Below are positions 17,803-26,326 of a DNA stretch of 64,000 nt, in pieces. The notes below the pieces were generated by a model, which saw nothing but the letters and a program-made list of their open reading frames with translations, was not told the DNA's origin and ran no database searches. The position numbers and the translations under genes are program-made. Source of the stretch: Pedobacter psychroterrae. Lineage in GTDB: Bacteria > Bacteroidota > Bacteroidia > Sphingobacteriales > Sphingobacteriaceae. The stretch lies in the NCBI RefSeq assembly GCF_004331695.1, contig NZ_SJSL01000002.1, positions 620,001-684,000 on the forward strand, read 5' to 3'. How positions within the stretch are numbered: the stretch's first letter is position 1; the number at the start of each line of letters is the position of its first letter.

Positions 17803-19251
17803 ATGAAACGATCAATATATGTAAAAGGGATGGCGACACTACGTACTGTTGTCATTTTGATAATACTTTTTAGTATAACCGGGTGTAAAAAATACTTACA
17901 AATCCCAGCACCGTCTAATTCCATCAGTTCTCAAAGTGTGTATATAGAAGATGCGACTGCAATAGGAGTATTAAATGGCATTTATATAAGAATGCAGGGC
18001 AATACAGATTTATCTATTTATCCTGGATGTTCGGCTGATGAGTTTAGCTTATCGAACACCTCAGCGGCAACTTTTAATCTCACTTACAGCAATAACCTGA
18101 ATTCAGATGCTACTGGAAATAGGGATTTCTGGTCTGCTTTTTACAAGCACGTTTATTATGCTAATGCCGCAATTGAAGGATTAACTCAATCTTCTACACT
18201 TACACCTGCAGTAAAGCAGCAGCTTATAGGTGAGGCTAAATTTGTGAGGGCATGGTGTTATTTTTACCTCGTGAATTTTTATGACGATGTGCCCCTGGCA
18301 TTAACAACGGACTATAAGGACAATGCCGTTCTTGCCAGAAGCCCAAAGGCCCAGGTTTACCAGCAGATTATAGCTGATCTGACCGACGCCCAAACTAAAC
18401 TTAATACCAATTTCGTTGATGTAACTTTGCTAAAAACTACTACAGAGCGGGTACGGCCAACCAAATGGGCAGCTACAGCTCTACTCGCAAGGGCCTATTT
18501 GTATTATGGTAACCTTATGGGTGACGCCACTAATTACCAAAAAGCTGCTGATCAGGCATCTGCGATAATACAGAACTCTTCGCTATTTAGACTGGAACCT
18601 TTAAACAATGCATTTTTAAAAAATAATCAAGAAGCGATTTGGCAATTAGAAGCTACGCCAACGAGTGTAGGTGGGTATACACAAGAAGCATATGTTTTTA
18701 TAATTCCTGTTACCGGCCCGAGCGTGACTAATCCTGTTGTTATTAGCCCTTTTTTGTTAGCTGCGTTTGAACCGGGTGACCAGCGCCAGACTAGCTGGAT
18801 AAACAATGTGAATATTAGTGGAACGACTCTTTATTATCCTTATAAGTACAAAAACAATGTATTACGTTCGCCCGCAACCGAATATGAAACCGTATTTCGT
18901 TTGTCCGAGCAATATTTGATTCTGGCAGAAGCAAAAGCAAGGCAAGGCGACTTGAGTGGCGCCGCCTTAAGTCTGAACATGGTACGGGCCCGTGCGGGTT
19001 TGCCAAATACCACTGCGACAAACCAACCGGATATGTTGGCTGCCATCCAGCATGAGCGCCAGGTAGAGTTTTTTACAGAATTTGGCCACCGCTGGTTCGA
19101 CCTAAAAAGGACAAATACCGTAAATGCCATCATGAGCGTAGTTACTCCTAAAAAAGGAGGAAGAAGTTGGGATCCTAACCAGGCCTTGTACCCAATTCCC
19201 TTATTGCAAATTCAAGCAGCCCCTTCCTTAAAACAAAATTCAGGCTATTAA
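17803..19251 (+). CDS. SusD/RagB surface lipoprotein
   Basis: The 482-residue product has a lipoprotein signal (VILIILFSITGCKKYL, lipobox Cys near residue 28) and the SusD fold signatures RFVRAWCYFYLVNFYDDVPL-like helices, RPTKWAATALLARAYLY and the C-terminal ERQVEFFTEFGHRWFDLKR. It caps the SusC barrel on the cell surface and captures the substrate. The C-terminal motif (YPIPLLQIQAAPSLKQNSGY) is complete. The gene overlaps no neighbour and is followed by a hairpin. Confidence 0.93.
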   Translation: MKRSIYVKGMATLRTVVILIILFSITGCKKYLQIPAPSNSISSQSVYIEDATAIGVLNGIYIRMQGNTDLSIYPGCSADEFSLSNTSAATFNLTYSNNLNSDATGNRDFWSAFYKHVYYANAAIEGLTQSSTLTPAVKQQLIGEAKFVRAWCYFYLVNFYDDVPLALTTDYKDNAVLARSPKAQVYQQIIADLTDAQTKLNTNFVDVTLLKTTTERVRPTKWAATALLARAYLYYGNLMGDATNYQKAADQASAIIQNSSLFRLEPLNNAFLKNNQEAIWQLEATPTSVGGYTQEAYVFIIPVTGPSVTNPVVISPFLLAAFEPGDQRQTSWINNVNISGTTLYYPYKYKNNVLRSPATEYETVFRLSEQYLILAEAKARQGDLSGAALSLNMVRARAGLPNTTATNQPDMLAAIQHERQVEFFTEFGHRWFDLKRTNTVNAIMSVVTPKKGGRSWDPNQALYPIPLLQIQAAPSLKQNSGY

Positions 19252-19268
19252 AGCCGCACACAAAACAG

Positions 19269-19320
19269 CCCCGACCCACGCTTGGCAAGGCGAATACCCT
19301 TGTTAAAAACCCGGTCGGGG
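19269..19320 (+). terminator. GC-rich hairpin after the SusD gene
   Basis: CCCCGACC and GGTCGGGG form an 8-bp outer stem around a 36-base interior that itself contains a CAAGG/CCTTG stem. It lies 18 bp after the SusD stop. The T tract after it is very short (GTTAATC), so it could attenuate or stabilise the transcript rather than end it. The ABC-transporter genes begin 93 bp further on. Confidence 0.5.
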
Positions 19321-19412
19321 TTAATCGAGTATAGTGCAGCGAAAATAACGAGGAAAATCCTGTAGAGGTATATCTATACTGTGGACAGCGATTTAAACTT
19401 TAAACATTATAT

Positions 19413-20345
19413 ATGGAAAATTCAATTTTGAGTATTAAAAATCTATCGCACCGCTATAACACTTCCTGGGCCATCCGCAACATTGACCTAGAAATAAACA
19501 GGGCCGGTATCTTAGGCCTGCTGGGTTCCAATGGGGCAGGTAAATCAACCACCATGAACATCATGTGCGGTGTTTTAAACCAGACGGAAGGGAGTGTACT
19601 GATCAATGGGATAGATATTCGTGAAAAACCTGAGTTGGCTAAAAGGCAAATAGGCTTTCTTCCCCAAAATCCCCCTTTGTACCTCGACCTTACGGTAGAT
19701 GAATACCTCATTTATACGGCTGAATTACGGAAAATGGATTACCGGGATATTAAACCAGCCCTGGGAGAAGCCAAAGAACGTTGCGGCATTTCTCACTTCA
19801 GCAACCGCCTGATCAAAAACTTATCGGGCGGTTACCGGCAGCGGGTAGGTATTGCGCAGGCTATTATTCATAAACCCAAACTGGTGGTAATGGATGAGCC
19901 AACCAATGGCTTAGATCCAAACCAGATTACCGAGGTGCGGACACTGATCAAAGAAATTGCTGTAGAACATGCCGTTATTTTTTCTTCCCATGTTTTATCA
20001 GAAGTGCAGGCGCTATGTAAAGAGATTAAAATGATAGCTGATGGCCGTATTGTTTTTTCCGATACAATGGACGTCTTTAATAATTACGTAGAACCACATA
20101 GTGTATTGATGCAGATGGAAAACCCGCCGGTGGCAGCAGAGCTATTGAAGATACACGGTGTAGATAAAGTTGAGTTTGTAAAAGAACGGCAAGTACGCGT
20201 TTATTTTACCAGCGACCGGGAAATTACGGAAAGGCTTATAGGTGCAAGTGTTCATAACGGCTGGCGTTTAAGTGAGATCAGTCTTGATAAAACAGCCATT
20301 GATGAGATCTTCAAACAACTATCTACCAAATCAACACAATCCTAA
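19413..20345 (+). CDS. ABC transporter ATP-binding protein, GldA-like
   Basis: The 310-residue ATPase has Walker A GSNGAGKST at residues 38-46, a Q-loop (LPQNPPLYLDLTV), the signature LSGGYRQRVGIAQ, Walker B LVVMDEPTNGLD and a switch His in FSSHVLSE. The C-terminal extension after residue 220 is typical of the CcmA/GldA-type exporters. The permease gene starts 12 bp downstream, so the two proteins form one transporter. Gliding-motility GldA itself works with separate GldF and GldG proteins; here the partner is fused, so a motility role should not be assumed. Confidence 0.9.
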   Translation: MENSILSIKNLSHRYNTSWAIRNIDLEINRAGILGLLGSNGAGKSTTMNIMCGVLNQTEGSVLINGIDIREKPELAKRQIGFLPQNPPLYLDLTVDEYLIYTAELRKMDYRDIKPALGEAKERCGISHFSNRLIKNLSGGYRQRVGIAQAIIHKPKLVVMDEPTNGLDPNQITEVRTLIKEIAVEHAVIFSSHVLSEVQALCKEIKMIADGRIVFSDTMDVFNNYVEPHSVLMQMENPPVAAELLKIHGVDKVEFVKERQVRVYFTSDREITERLIGASVHNGWRLSEISLDKTAIDEIFKQLSTKSTQS

Positions 20346-20357
20346 TTTATTCCTTTA

Positions 20358-22748
20358 ATGAAATTAATTTTTAAAATAGCAAAAGCAGAACTGCGCAACC
20401 TGTTTTACTCTCCTATAGCCTGGTTTTTAACCATCGCTTTTATGGTACAATGCGCACTTACCTATACCAAAATAATAAACAATCTCGCTATCACACAAGA
20501 AATGGGTGGTAGAGGATTGGCATACATGGCTCAATTAACAGTAAGAGTCTTTTCCAGCCGAGAAGGATTATTCACTGATATTATGCAGAACTTATACCTG
20601 TATATTCCCTTATTAACCATGGGGCTTATCAGTCGTGAAATCAATGGTGGCACCATTAGCCTGCTCTATTCTTCCCCGGTAAAAATAAGGGAAATTGTTT
20701 TCGGCAAATACCTGGCAATGATGGTCTACAGCTTTATACTGTTATCTGTGGTCGGCATTTTTATGGTAGCGGGTATTTTGAACATCAAGTCGGCAGATTA
20801 TGGAATGCTTTTGGCAGGCGCTCTTGGTTTTTACCTGCTATTGTGTGCTTATTCGGCCATAGGCCTTTTTATGTCCAGCCTTACCAGTTACCAAATCGTC
20901 GCGGCGGTAAGCACCTTTGTAATGATAGGCATCCTCAGTTATATCGGCACCTTGTGGCAGAGTGTAGATTTCGTACGCGACCTGACCTATTTTCTATCCC
21001 TTTCAAACCGAACCAACCATATGCTGACAGGATTTATCACCACTAAAGATATAATCTATTTCATCGTTATTGTGTACATTTTCCTGGGATTAACAATCTA
21101 TAAATTACAATCTGGGCGTGAAACAAAGGCATTGCACATCATTGTCGGTCGTTACGTTGCCATTGTTGTTTCCGCACTGGCTATCGGTTATATCAGCTCG
21201 CTTCCAAGCCTGACCGGTTACTGGGACACTACAGCAAATCAACGCAATACACTTACCCCTAATGTACAACAGATCATTAAGGAAATGGGCGATGGTAAAT
21301 TACAGGTTACCGTCTATACTAATTTATTAGATAGGTATTTTTATCTCGGATTGCCGGATAGACGTAACGATTATTTATCCAATTGGGACTCCTATATGCG
21401 GTTTAAGCCGGATATCGATTTTCATTTTGTAAACTATTATGATATGCCCTATTCCTTAAGTTACGACCTGTTTGGTTATTACAAGGGCAAAACAATGAAG
21501 CAAATAGCGGAACAAACAGCCAAGGCGATGGATTTAGACATGGCTCTTTTTAAGACCCCGGAACAAATTCATCAAGAAATTGATCTGAAGCCTGAATTGA
21601 ATAGGTTTGTATTGAAACTAACTTATAAGGGCAGGTCTACCTTCCTTAGGGTTTTTAATGATCTTTATATCTTGCCAATGGAGGCTGAAGTTTCGGCTGC
21701 TTTTAAAAGACTCCTGCAAGCTAAAATGCCTAAAATCACTTTTACAACAGGCAATGGGGAAAGATTAACCGGTAAGAAAGACGATAGGGAATACAAAACA
21801 TTAACTGTTGAAAAGACTCATCGCTATGCATTGATCAATCAAGGCTTTGACATTGATTCCCTTTCATTAAAAACCCAGGATATCCCCGATAATGTTAAAA
21901 CTTTAGTAATTGCCGATCCTCAAAGTGAGTTGAGTGCAGCAGCCATACAAAAGATAAAGGCTTATATCGCTAAAGGAGGGAATTTGCTGATAGCCGGTGA
22001 GCCAGGCAGGCAGCAAATATTAAACCCTTTACTGAAAACATTAGGCGTACAGTTAAAAGATGGTATGCTGGAACAGGGAAATAAAGATTTTTCACCCACA
22101 TTAGTATTGCCGCATTTAACAAAAATCGCCATCGGTTTTTCGAAAACATTGGATAGGCCTTCGGTAGATACGTTGCCTGTTTCGATGAATGGTGTAGCAG
22201 GGTTATCCTATCACGATACCAATGGGTTTCATATTCAGCCATTGCTGATCACTAAAACCGGAGTTGTTACTAATACCATGAGGCGCAACCCTGATCTTGA
22301 TTCGGTAAATAAAATAGATAACGCTAGCACAGGTTCAGCCGGAGTAACGCAAGCTTTGTCTCTGGGTAATGCCACAAAACGCACCGCTTTAATGCCTGTA
22401 GGAAAAAGTACTTCGAAAGAGGCCTATACTACTGCAGTAGGCTTAACGCGACAAATTAATGGCAAAGAGCAGCGCATCATCATCAGCGGTGATGCCGACT
22501 TTTTAAGTAATGCAGGGTTAGGAAACACAAGCCTGGAATTAAGTAACTTTTATTTCGGCCCCGCTTTATTCAGTTGGTTAAATTATGGCGAATATCCTGT
22601 AGATACCACGCGCCCTGATCCTAAGGATAACCGGGTAACAGTTAGTACAGACCGTGTATCTTTTTTAAAAATAGTATATATATATATATTGCCAGGGTTA
22701 ATGTTCATCTTCGCCGCGATCTTTTTAATCCGTCGTAAGCGAAAATAA
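20358..22748 (+). CDS. Fused ABC-2 permease / GldG-family protein
   Basis: The 796-residue protein combines an ABC-2 permease of about six transmembrane helices (roughly residues 15-240) with a further helix near 265. A long extracytoplasmic GldG/ABC_transp_aux-type domain follows (about 285-760, including NTLTPNVQQI and VIADPQSELSAAAIQKIKAY), and there is a final helix (about 772-790) with a basic tail RRKRK. GldF and GldG are usually separate; fusion into one chain is seen in many non-gliding relatives. With the ATPase 12 bp upstream it makes a complete exporter of unknown cargo. It may belong to the SusCD operon or be independent. Confidence 0.85.
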   Translation: MKLIFKIAKAELRNLFYSPIAWFLTIAFMVQCALTYTKIINNLAITQEMGGRGLAYMAQLTVRVFSSREGLFTDIMQNLYLYIPLLTMGLISREINGGTISLLYSSPVKIREIVFGKYLAMMVYSFILLSVVGIFMVAGILNIKSADYGMLLAGALGFYLLLCAYSAIGLFMSSLTSYQIVAAVSTFVMIGILSYIGTLWQSVDFVRDLTYFLSLSNRTNHMLTGFITTKDIIYFIVIVYIFLGLTIYKLQSGRETKALHIIVGRYVAIVVSALAIGYISSLPSLTGYWDTTANQRNTLTPNVQQIIKEMGDGKLQVTVYTNLLDRYFYLGLPDRRNDYLSNWDSYMRFKPDIDFHFVNYYDMPYSLSYDLFGYYKGKTMKQIAEQTAKAMDLDMALFKTPEQIHQEIDLKPELNRFVLKLTYKGRSTFLRVFNDLYILPMEAEVSAAFKRLLQAKMPKITFTTGNGERLTGKKDDREYKTLTVEKTHRYALINQGFDIDSLSLKTQDIPDNVKTLVIADPQSELSAAAIQKIKAYIAKGGNLLIAGEPGRQQILNPLLKTLGVQLKDGMLEQGNKDFSPTLVLPHLTKIAIGFSKTLDRPSVDTLPVSMNGVAGLSYHDTNGFHIQPLLITKTGVVTNTMRRNPDLDSVNKIDNASTGSAGVTQALSLGNATKRTALMPVGKSTSKEAYTTAVGLTRQINGKEQRIIISGDADFLSNAGLGNTSLELSNFYFGPALFSWLNYGEYPVDTTRPDPKDNRVTVSTDRVSFLKIVYIYILPGLMFIFAAIFLIRRKRK

Positions 22749-22959
22749 ATATGCTATTTTACTTTGAGGGTAGCTAGTCAAACCGGACAAAAAGCGGGAT
22801 ATAAGAAGAACAGGGCTTTTGATAAGGCTTTTATTTAGACCTCATCGTACAGTTCATCAAACACCATAAACAAGAAGAACGAAAAGATTGGTTGTTACCT
22901 AGAATGTGCTAATTTAGCCAAAAAAGTAATAATTTGTTACGAGAAACGCCCATATAAAA

Positions 22960-22989
22960 GAGCTCACAATCAATGAATTAGCTCCACTC
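22960..22989. repeat. 30-bp dispersed repeat, copy 2
   Basis: This is the partner of 12102-12131 with three mismatches. Here the repeat continues into an intact hairpin and an open frame of about 30 codons (ELTINELAPLGMSGAFYLHY and onward), so this looks like the less decayed copy. The parent element is not recognised. Confidence 0.65.
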
Positions 22990-23003
22990 GGAATGAGTGG
23001 AGC
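22981..23003 (+). terminator. Terminator-like hairpin
   Basis: GCTCCACTC and GAGTGGAGC form a perfect 9-bp stem around the loop GGAAT and are followed by ATTTTATTTG on the plus strand. It may end transcription from the ABC-transporter operon 230 bp upstream, or belong to the dispersed repeat that overlaps its left arm. Confidence 0.55.
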
Positions 23004-23276
23004 ATTTTATTTGCACTATAAAACATACAATCGCAGTAAAAAATAATTTTCCATACATAAATTTCGGCCTATGAAATCTGTGGTTGTCCTTTTGCAATTC
23101 GGAAATAAATAGTCGATAACACCAGTCGTGGAACTATATCTACTGATCGAGGTTTCAATGAGCGGTTTTCACAAAATCCTCACTTCGTAGGAGAAAAGGT
23201 GAAAACGAAGGGGGAAGAGCTTTGGCCGTTTTCACAGGCCGCAAGTGCGCGAGAGGATTTTATTTAGTAAATTTGT

Positions 23277-23408
23277 CTACTCAAACTTCAAGTACGTACG
23301 ATAGATATGCCAACGCTTGTTTTCTGCCTGCAAAAGTTCGTTCTTGCTTTTGCTCTTAAGGGGTAGTCTATAGACGTTTTGATTACTTTTGAATAGCCTA
23401 CTTTCCAT
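23277..23408 (-). CDS. 43-aa basic protein, translationally coupled to the AbiEii-like gene
   Basis: The start codon overlaps the stop codon of the upstream nucleotidyltransferase gene by one base (TGATG on the minus strand), a classic coupling arrangement. The peptide is Lys/Arg-rich, begins MESRLFKSNQNVYRLPLK and ends HIYRTYLKFE. It has no cysteine pair, signal or membrane segment. I do not recognise a family. It is too short for common gene finders and would normally be missed. Its position at the end of a toxin-antitoxin-like operon suggests a third component or an accessory of the mobile element (inference). Confidence 0.5.
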   Translation of the reverse strand: MESRLFKSNQNVYRLPLKSKSKNELLQAENKRWHIYRTYLKFE

Positions 23409-24130
23409 CAAATCCCCAAGCCATCACCTTGTTCTTTACCATTGTCTCGTTGTTTCTTAGTCTGAATTGACTTCACTTGACTTTTATCGCCTATCTCCAT
23501 TTCGGGAAAAAGGCGCTGCGGCTGCATCGTCATCTGCCCCAATCTTGTTTCTATCGATTTCCAGTTGTATTTGCTTCCAAGCATCTGAATTGGTTCCAGA
23601 AAATCAATATCCTTATGATAATCCAATGCCTTAACCAACATGGCTGGGTTACGGTTTCCGTATTTTTCGCAGAAAGCATCGATCATTTGTGAAAGACTGA
23701 GGGAAGAAGACAGATAGGCAACATCGATAAAGTCTTTAAGTCGTGTACCATTTCCAGATATGGAATTAAGCTTCATAGCGGCGATATCCTCGGCAGATGC
23801 CATGCGGACATCTTCCACAACTAGCAGATCGTTGACAAGCGGGTAATTGTGTGTAATAAGGTCAACCTGCACCCCGTCGATACTTCCCTTTAGCGTATGC
23901 CTAGCTTGGTAGTTAAGTTGGAAGGGATACCTGAATTCGATTTCTGCGAGCAACTGGTCGGCATCAAATGGTTTCTTCGAGAAAAGGTCAATGTCAATAC
24001 TCAACCTATGGCCAATCTGTAGTGCAAGTGCAGTGCCACCGACGAGAAAAAAATCCTCCAATAAAGGATCTTTCATCAAAGTGGTTAGGAGTTCCAGTGT
24101 AGATTGGCTGACTGTTTCTTTTCGTAACAT
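23408..24130 (-). CDS. AbiEii/AbiGii-type nucleotidyltransferase toxin
   Basis: The 240-residue protein has the minimal nucleotidyltransferase core of AbiEii-family toxins: VGGTALAL (Gly31-Gly32), then H41 and SIDIDLF with catalytic Asp46 and Asp48. A later acidic strand (GVQVDLITH) and the MASAEDIAAMKLNSISGNG segment also fit the family. Related toxins transfer nucleotides to tRNA and block growth, acting in phage defence or element maintenance. The C-terminal 25 residues are Gln/Lys-rich and unlike the fold. Its start overlaps the preceding DUF6922-like gene by 46 bp, indicating tight co-expression. Confidence 0.85.
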   Translation of the reverse strand: MLRKETVSQSTLELLTTLMKDPLLEDFFLVGGTALALQIGHRLSIDIDLFSKKPFDADQLLAEIEFRYPFQLNYQARHTLKGSIDGVQVDLITHNYPLVNDLLVVEDVRMASAEDIAAMKLNSISGNGTRLKDFIDVAYLSSSLSLSQMIDAFCEKYGNRNPAMLVKALDYHKDIDFLEPIQMLGSKYNWKSIETRLGQMTMQPQRLFPEMEIGDKSQVKSIQTKKQRDNGKEQGDGLGI

Positions 24131-24429
24131 TTCATTTCACTTAAGGGGATACCAAACTGATGGCTGACAAAATACATGTCCTTGTCATTCAGGTATCCGA
24201 TTTTCTTGATTGACTCCTTGATACCTGCAACACCATAGTAGTTGAGGATAAAATACCAATCCTGCGGCCATCCACGTTCGATCACTCGTTGTACTACAAC
24301 ATTACGCAGGCTGTTAAGTTCGATCTTATCAAGGTCGTATTCCCAGAGCAGTTTCATGTCCAGCTGGGCATCGGGAAATTGTTTATAATTGTCGAAATAC
24401 ATAGGCTTGCCTCTATCAAAAATACGCAT
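24085..24429 (-). CDS. DUF6922-like antitoxin candidate
   Basis: The product is 114 residues from the ATG at 24429 (the frame is open to a TTG at 24450; another ATG is at 24402). It contains LLWEYDLDKIELNSLRNVVV, then VIERGWPQDWYFILNYYG and a final helix ending in FGIPLSEMKCY. This is the pattern of short DUF6922-type proteins that commonly precede AbiEii-like nucleotidyltransferases in Bacteroidota. It probably neutralises or helps the downstream protein, with which it overlaps by 46 bp. The family name is from memory and should be confirmed by profile search. Confidence 0.65.
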   Translation of the reverse strand: MRIFDRGKPMYFDNYKQFPDAQLDMKLLWEYDLDKIELNSLRNVVVQRVIERGWPQDWYFILNYYGVAGIKESIKKIGYLNDKDMYFVSHQFGIPLSEMKCYEKKQSANLHWNS

Positions 24430-24505
24430 TTTTCTCGATAATAACAACAAAAACTAGGACGAAAGGATGTAGGAGCTATCCATTAACAGGTATCTGGATT
24501 ATTTT

Positions 24506-25030
24506 TTATTCCTCTTTTTTTTTGGGTTCTGGCAGCTGTAAAAGCGAATCGGCAACAGCCAACAACCCTTCGCTGTTATTGTGATAGGCCTCGTCCAGTT
24601 GTTTGGACTGCAGTGGATAGAATGCCCTTACTACCCGATACTTTTCGGCATCGGTAGATAATTGGTGGTTTCTGATCAGCATTGATATACAACTTCCCGA
24701 ACTCGCCGACACCGTGATAAAGATCGCGAACAGCCACCATAGCCTTGACCTGCTTCTAATATCCAAGTGGTGATAATGTATGGTCTCCGACTTTTTTGAA
24801 TTGAGCTCCATCTTTTCGCGTAATTGCGAGAGCGAATTTTTTACCTCATTTAAACTTGCCTTCTGGCCCATGCGCCTTAACAGCGTGATTATTGACTGTA
24901 GGGTTTCTCCATAATCCTTTGGCTCACTCTCTGCAAGACCGCCAACTACAATTTCTATATTCCTGCACCTGCCGATCAATGCCTCGATGACCTGTTCCAG
25001 TGATTCTATCTTTTCCTCCAGTTTATCCAT
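24506..25030 (-). CDS. Single-pass membrane protein of a mobilization region
   Basis: The 174-residue protein has an N-terminal coiled-coil stretch (MDKLEEKIESLEQVIEALIG), a central helical region rich in Lys/Glu, one transmembrane helix (about residues 96-115, LWWLFAIFITVSASSGSCI) and a polar tail. It lies 11 bp downstream of the truncated relaxase frame, so it was probably co-transcribed with it. Proteins of this shape often sit next to relaxases in Bacteroidota mobilizable elements. The specific role is unknown. Confidence 0.6.
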   Translation of the reverse strand: MDKLEEKIESLEQVIEALIGRCRNIEIVVGGLAESEPKDYGETLQSIITLLRRMGQKASLNEVKNSLSQLREKMELNSKKSETIHYHHLDIRSRSRLWWLFAIFITVSASSGSCISMLIRNHQLSTDAEKYRVVRAFYPLQSKQLDEAYHNNSEGLLAVADSLLQLPEPKKKEE

Positions 25031-25041
25031 GTTCTTGTTTT

Positions 25042-25389
25042 TTATAGCCCAAATCCGAGCTCGTATGGTTTGTCCTTTTTTCTCCTACCGATCGACCCAA
25101 GGGATTCCGATTCTGCGTATTCCTTTCTGAGCAATAAATCCAGGATATGCGTTTCGGTACTATGACTTTGATTTTTATCCATTACCGAAGTTTCTTGAAC
25201 ATTTCCCTCATTTCTTTTTCCTGTAACATTCTTGGAAAGATTCTGACCAAGTTGCTGCTGGATTGCGGGCAGGCTCATTTTCCTGTCAACGGCTGATCCT
25301 TTCAGTGTAACCTCCCCATACTTAAAGGAAATGCCCTGTATGGCATTCCTTTTCAGTAAAAGATAATCCTCAACTAGATCAAGCTTGAC
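25042..25389 (-). pseudogene. 5'-truncated relaxase/mobilization-protein gene (C-terminal stub)
   Basis: The minus-strand frame is open from a stop at 25390-25392 to the stop at 25042 and encodes about 115 residues (KRNAIQGISFKYGEVTLKGS, then MSLPAIQQQLGQNLSK, then ILDLLLRKEYAESESLG and RRKKDKPYELG). The only ATG (25278) would start in mid-domain. The basic C-terminal end with a LLLRxEY motif resembles the tails of Bacteroidota MobB/relaxase proteins. The catalytic N-terminal part is missing and unrelated sequence begins at about 25390, so the element was cut here. The relaxase assignment is inferred from the tail and context and is not certain. Confidence 0.6.
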
Positions 25390-25438
25390 CTAAAGTATTT
25401 GGTCATGCAATTATACTATCTTTAATAAAAACTCTTTG

Positions 25439-26320
25439 ATGATGCGTCTATTGTTCATACTTATTGTTGTCGGCAGCATCTTCCCTGCAAGGGGGCAAAG
25501 TGTACATATTCAATCTGATATGGCAAGGACGAAATTTGAAAATGATATCAGGAAGGCCGATTCCCTGGCTGGGCTTAAACATTTCAAGAGGGCTTTTGTA
25601 ATTTATAAAGCGCGAATTGACGATTTATTATCTGGTAAACTACAAGTAGAGATAAGTGCTGATCAATGGGAATCAGTATTGCGCAGGGCTGCAGACATGG
25701 GCTGGCGATGTGACAATACAAATTTGGCCGTTAGGTATAATAATATGGCCTTAGGCACTAAGGGCGAAAAACTAAGGGAGAAGATTGAATTCTTAGCGCA
25801 ATTGGATGTAGAACAATATTATATCTATTTACCTTCCTCTATCGGGGGAACTGGGCACAGCCTGGTTGTAGGAGGGTGCAGTCTTAGTGATACCAGGTAC
25901 CTTATATGGTTTCATAAAGACAAATGCTTTGTTCAGAAATTTGATGACTGTGAGAGTTACAAGCCTGCGCAGTTTACAGATACCGCACTCTACAACCTGT
26001 TCGATAGTTCCAGTGAGGAAATGATAGGAGAAAAAATAACCAGGTTGAAGGTAGGGTACAATCACGTAATGCATTATAGTATTACATTCCCGTCGGACTC
26101 AGGAGAAGTAAGTAGAAGATTTAGTATTAACGACGTAAGTGAGTACAAAGCGGGAAGTAAGGAATACAAGAGGCTATCGGAAGTAAACCAACTGGATCAA
26201 TATTTACATAACATGCAGACAAAGCTGAAGCTTTTCAACGAATATAGTTATGCTCTTATAGAGAAATATAATAAATTCCTTAACTCAGCGGTTGAAAGAC
26301 AAAAGGTGGGTAAGCTTTGA
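25439..26320 (+). CDS. Secreted protein of unknown function, 293 aa
   Basis: A signal peptide (MMRLLFILIVVGSIFPARGQ) precedes a helical N-terminal region (FENDIRKADSLAGLKHFKRA, suggestive of a TPR-like start) and a beta-rich part with three cysteines (GGCSLSD, KDKCFVQ, DDCESY). The C terminus is a long helix. I do not recognise the family. The ATG at 25439 is preferred over an in-frame TTG one codon earlier; a second ATG follows immediately. The gene begins about 50 bp after the break point of the mobilization remnant. Confidence 0.65.
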   Translation: MMRLLFILIVVGSIFPARGQSVHIQSDMARTKFENDIRKADSLAGLKHFKRAFVIYKARIDDLLSGKLQVEISADQWESVLRRAADMGWRCDNTNLAVRYNNMALGTKGEKLREKIEFLAQLDVEQYYIYLPSSIGGTGHSLVVGGCSLSDTRYLIWFHKDKCFVQKFDDCESYKPAQFTDTALYNLFDSSSEEMIGEKITRLKVGYNHVMHYSITFPSDSGEVSRRFSINDVSEYKAGSKEYKRLSEVNQLDQYLHNMQTKLKLFNEYSYALIEKYNKFLNSAVERQKVGKL

Positions 26321-26326
26321 GTATGT

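Larger units (their letters stand above)
22749..23276. other. Gene-free remnant region between the ABC transporter and the mobile-element genes
   Basis: No intact gene is visible. The region holds a 30-bp dispersed repeat (22960-22989) with its hairpin, and a decayed frame HIKELTINELAPLG running to a stop at about 23044 without a start codon. It also holds three copies of GTTTTCAC (23065+100: 23165-23172 and 23228-23235 direct; 23199-23206 inverted). Those copies lie within a larger inverted repeat, AAAATCCTC at 23173-23181 and GAGGATTTT at 23253-23261. This cluster sits just beyond the last gene of the mobilization remnant and may be an element end or a transfer/replication site. Confidence 0.4.

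Noticed and set aside
19413-22748. Genuine gliding-motility gldA/gldF/gldG locus
   Set aside because: The permease and GldG parts are fused and no other gld gene is near, so only family resemblance is claimed.
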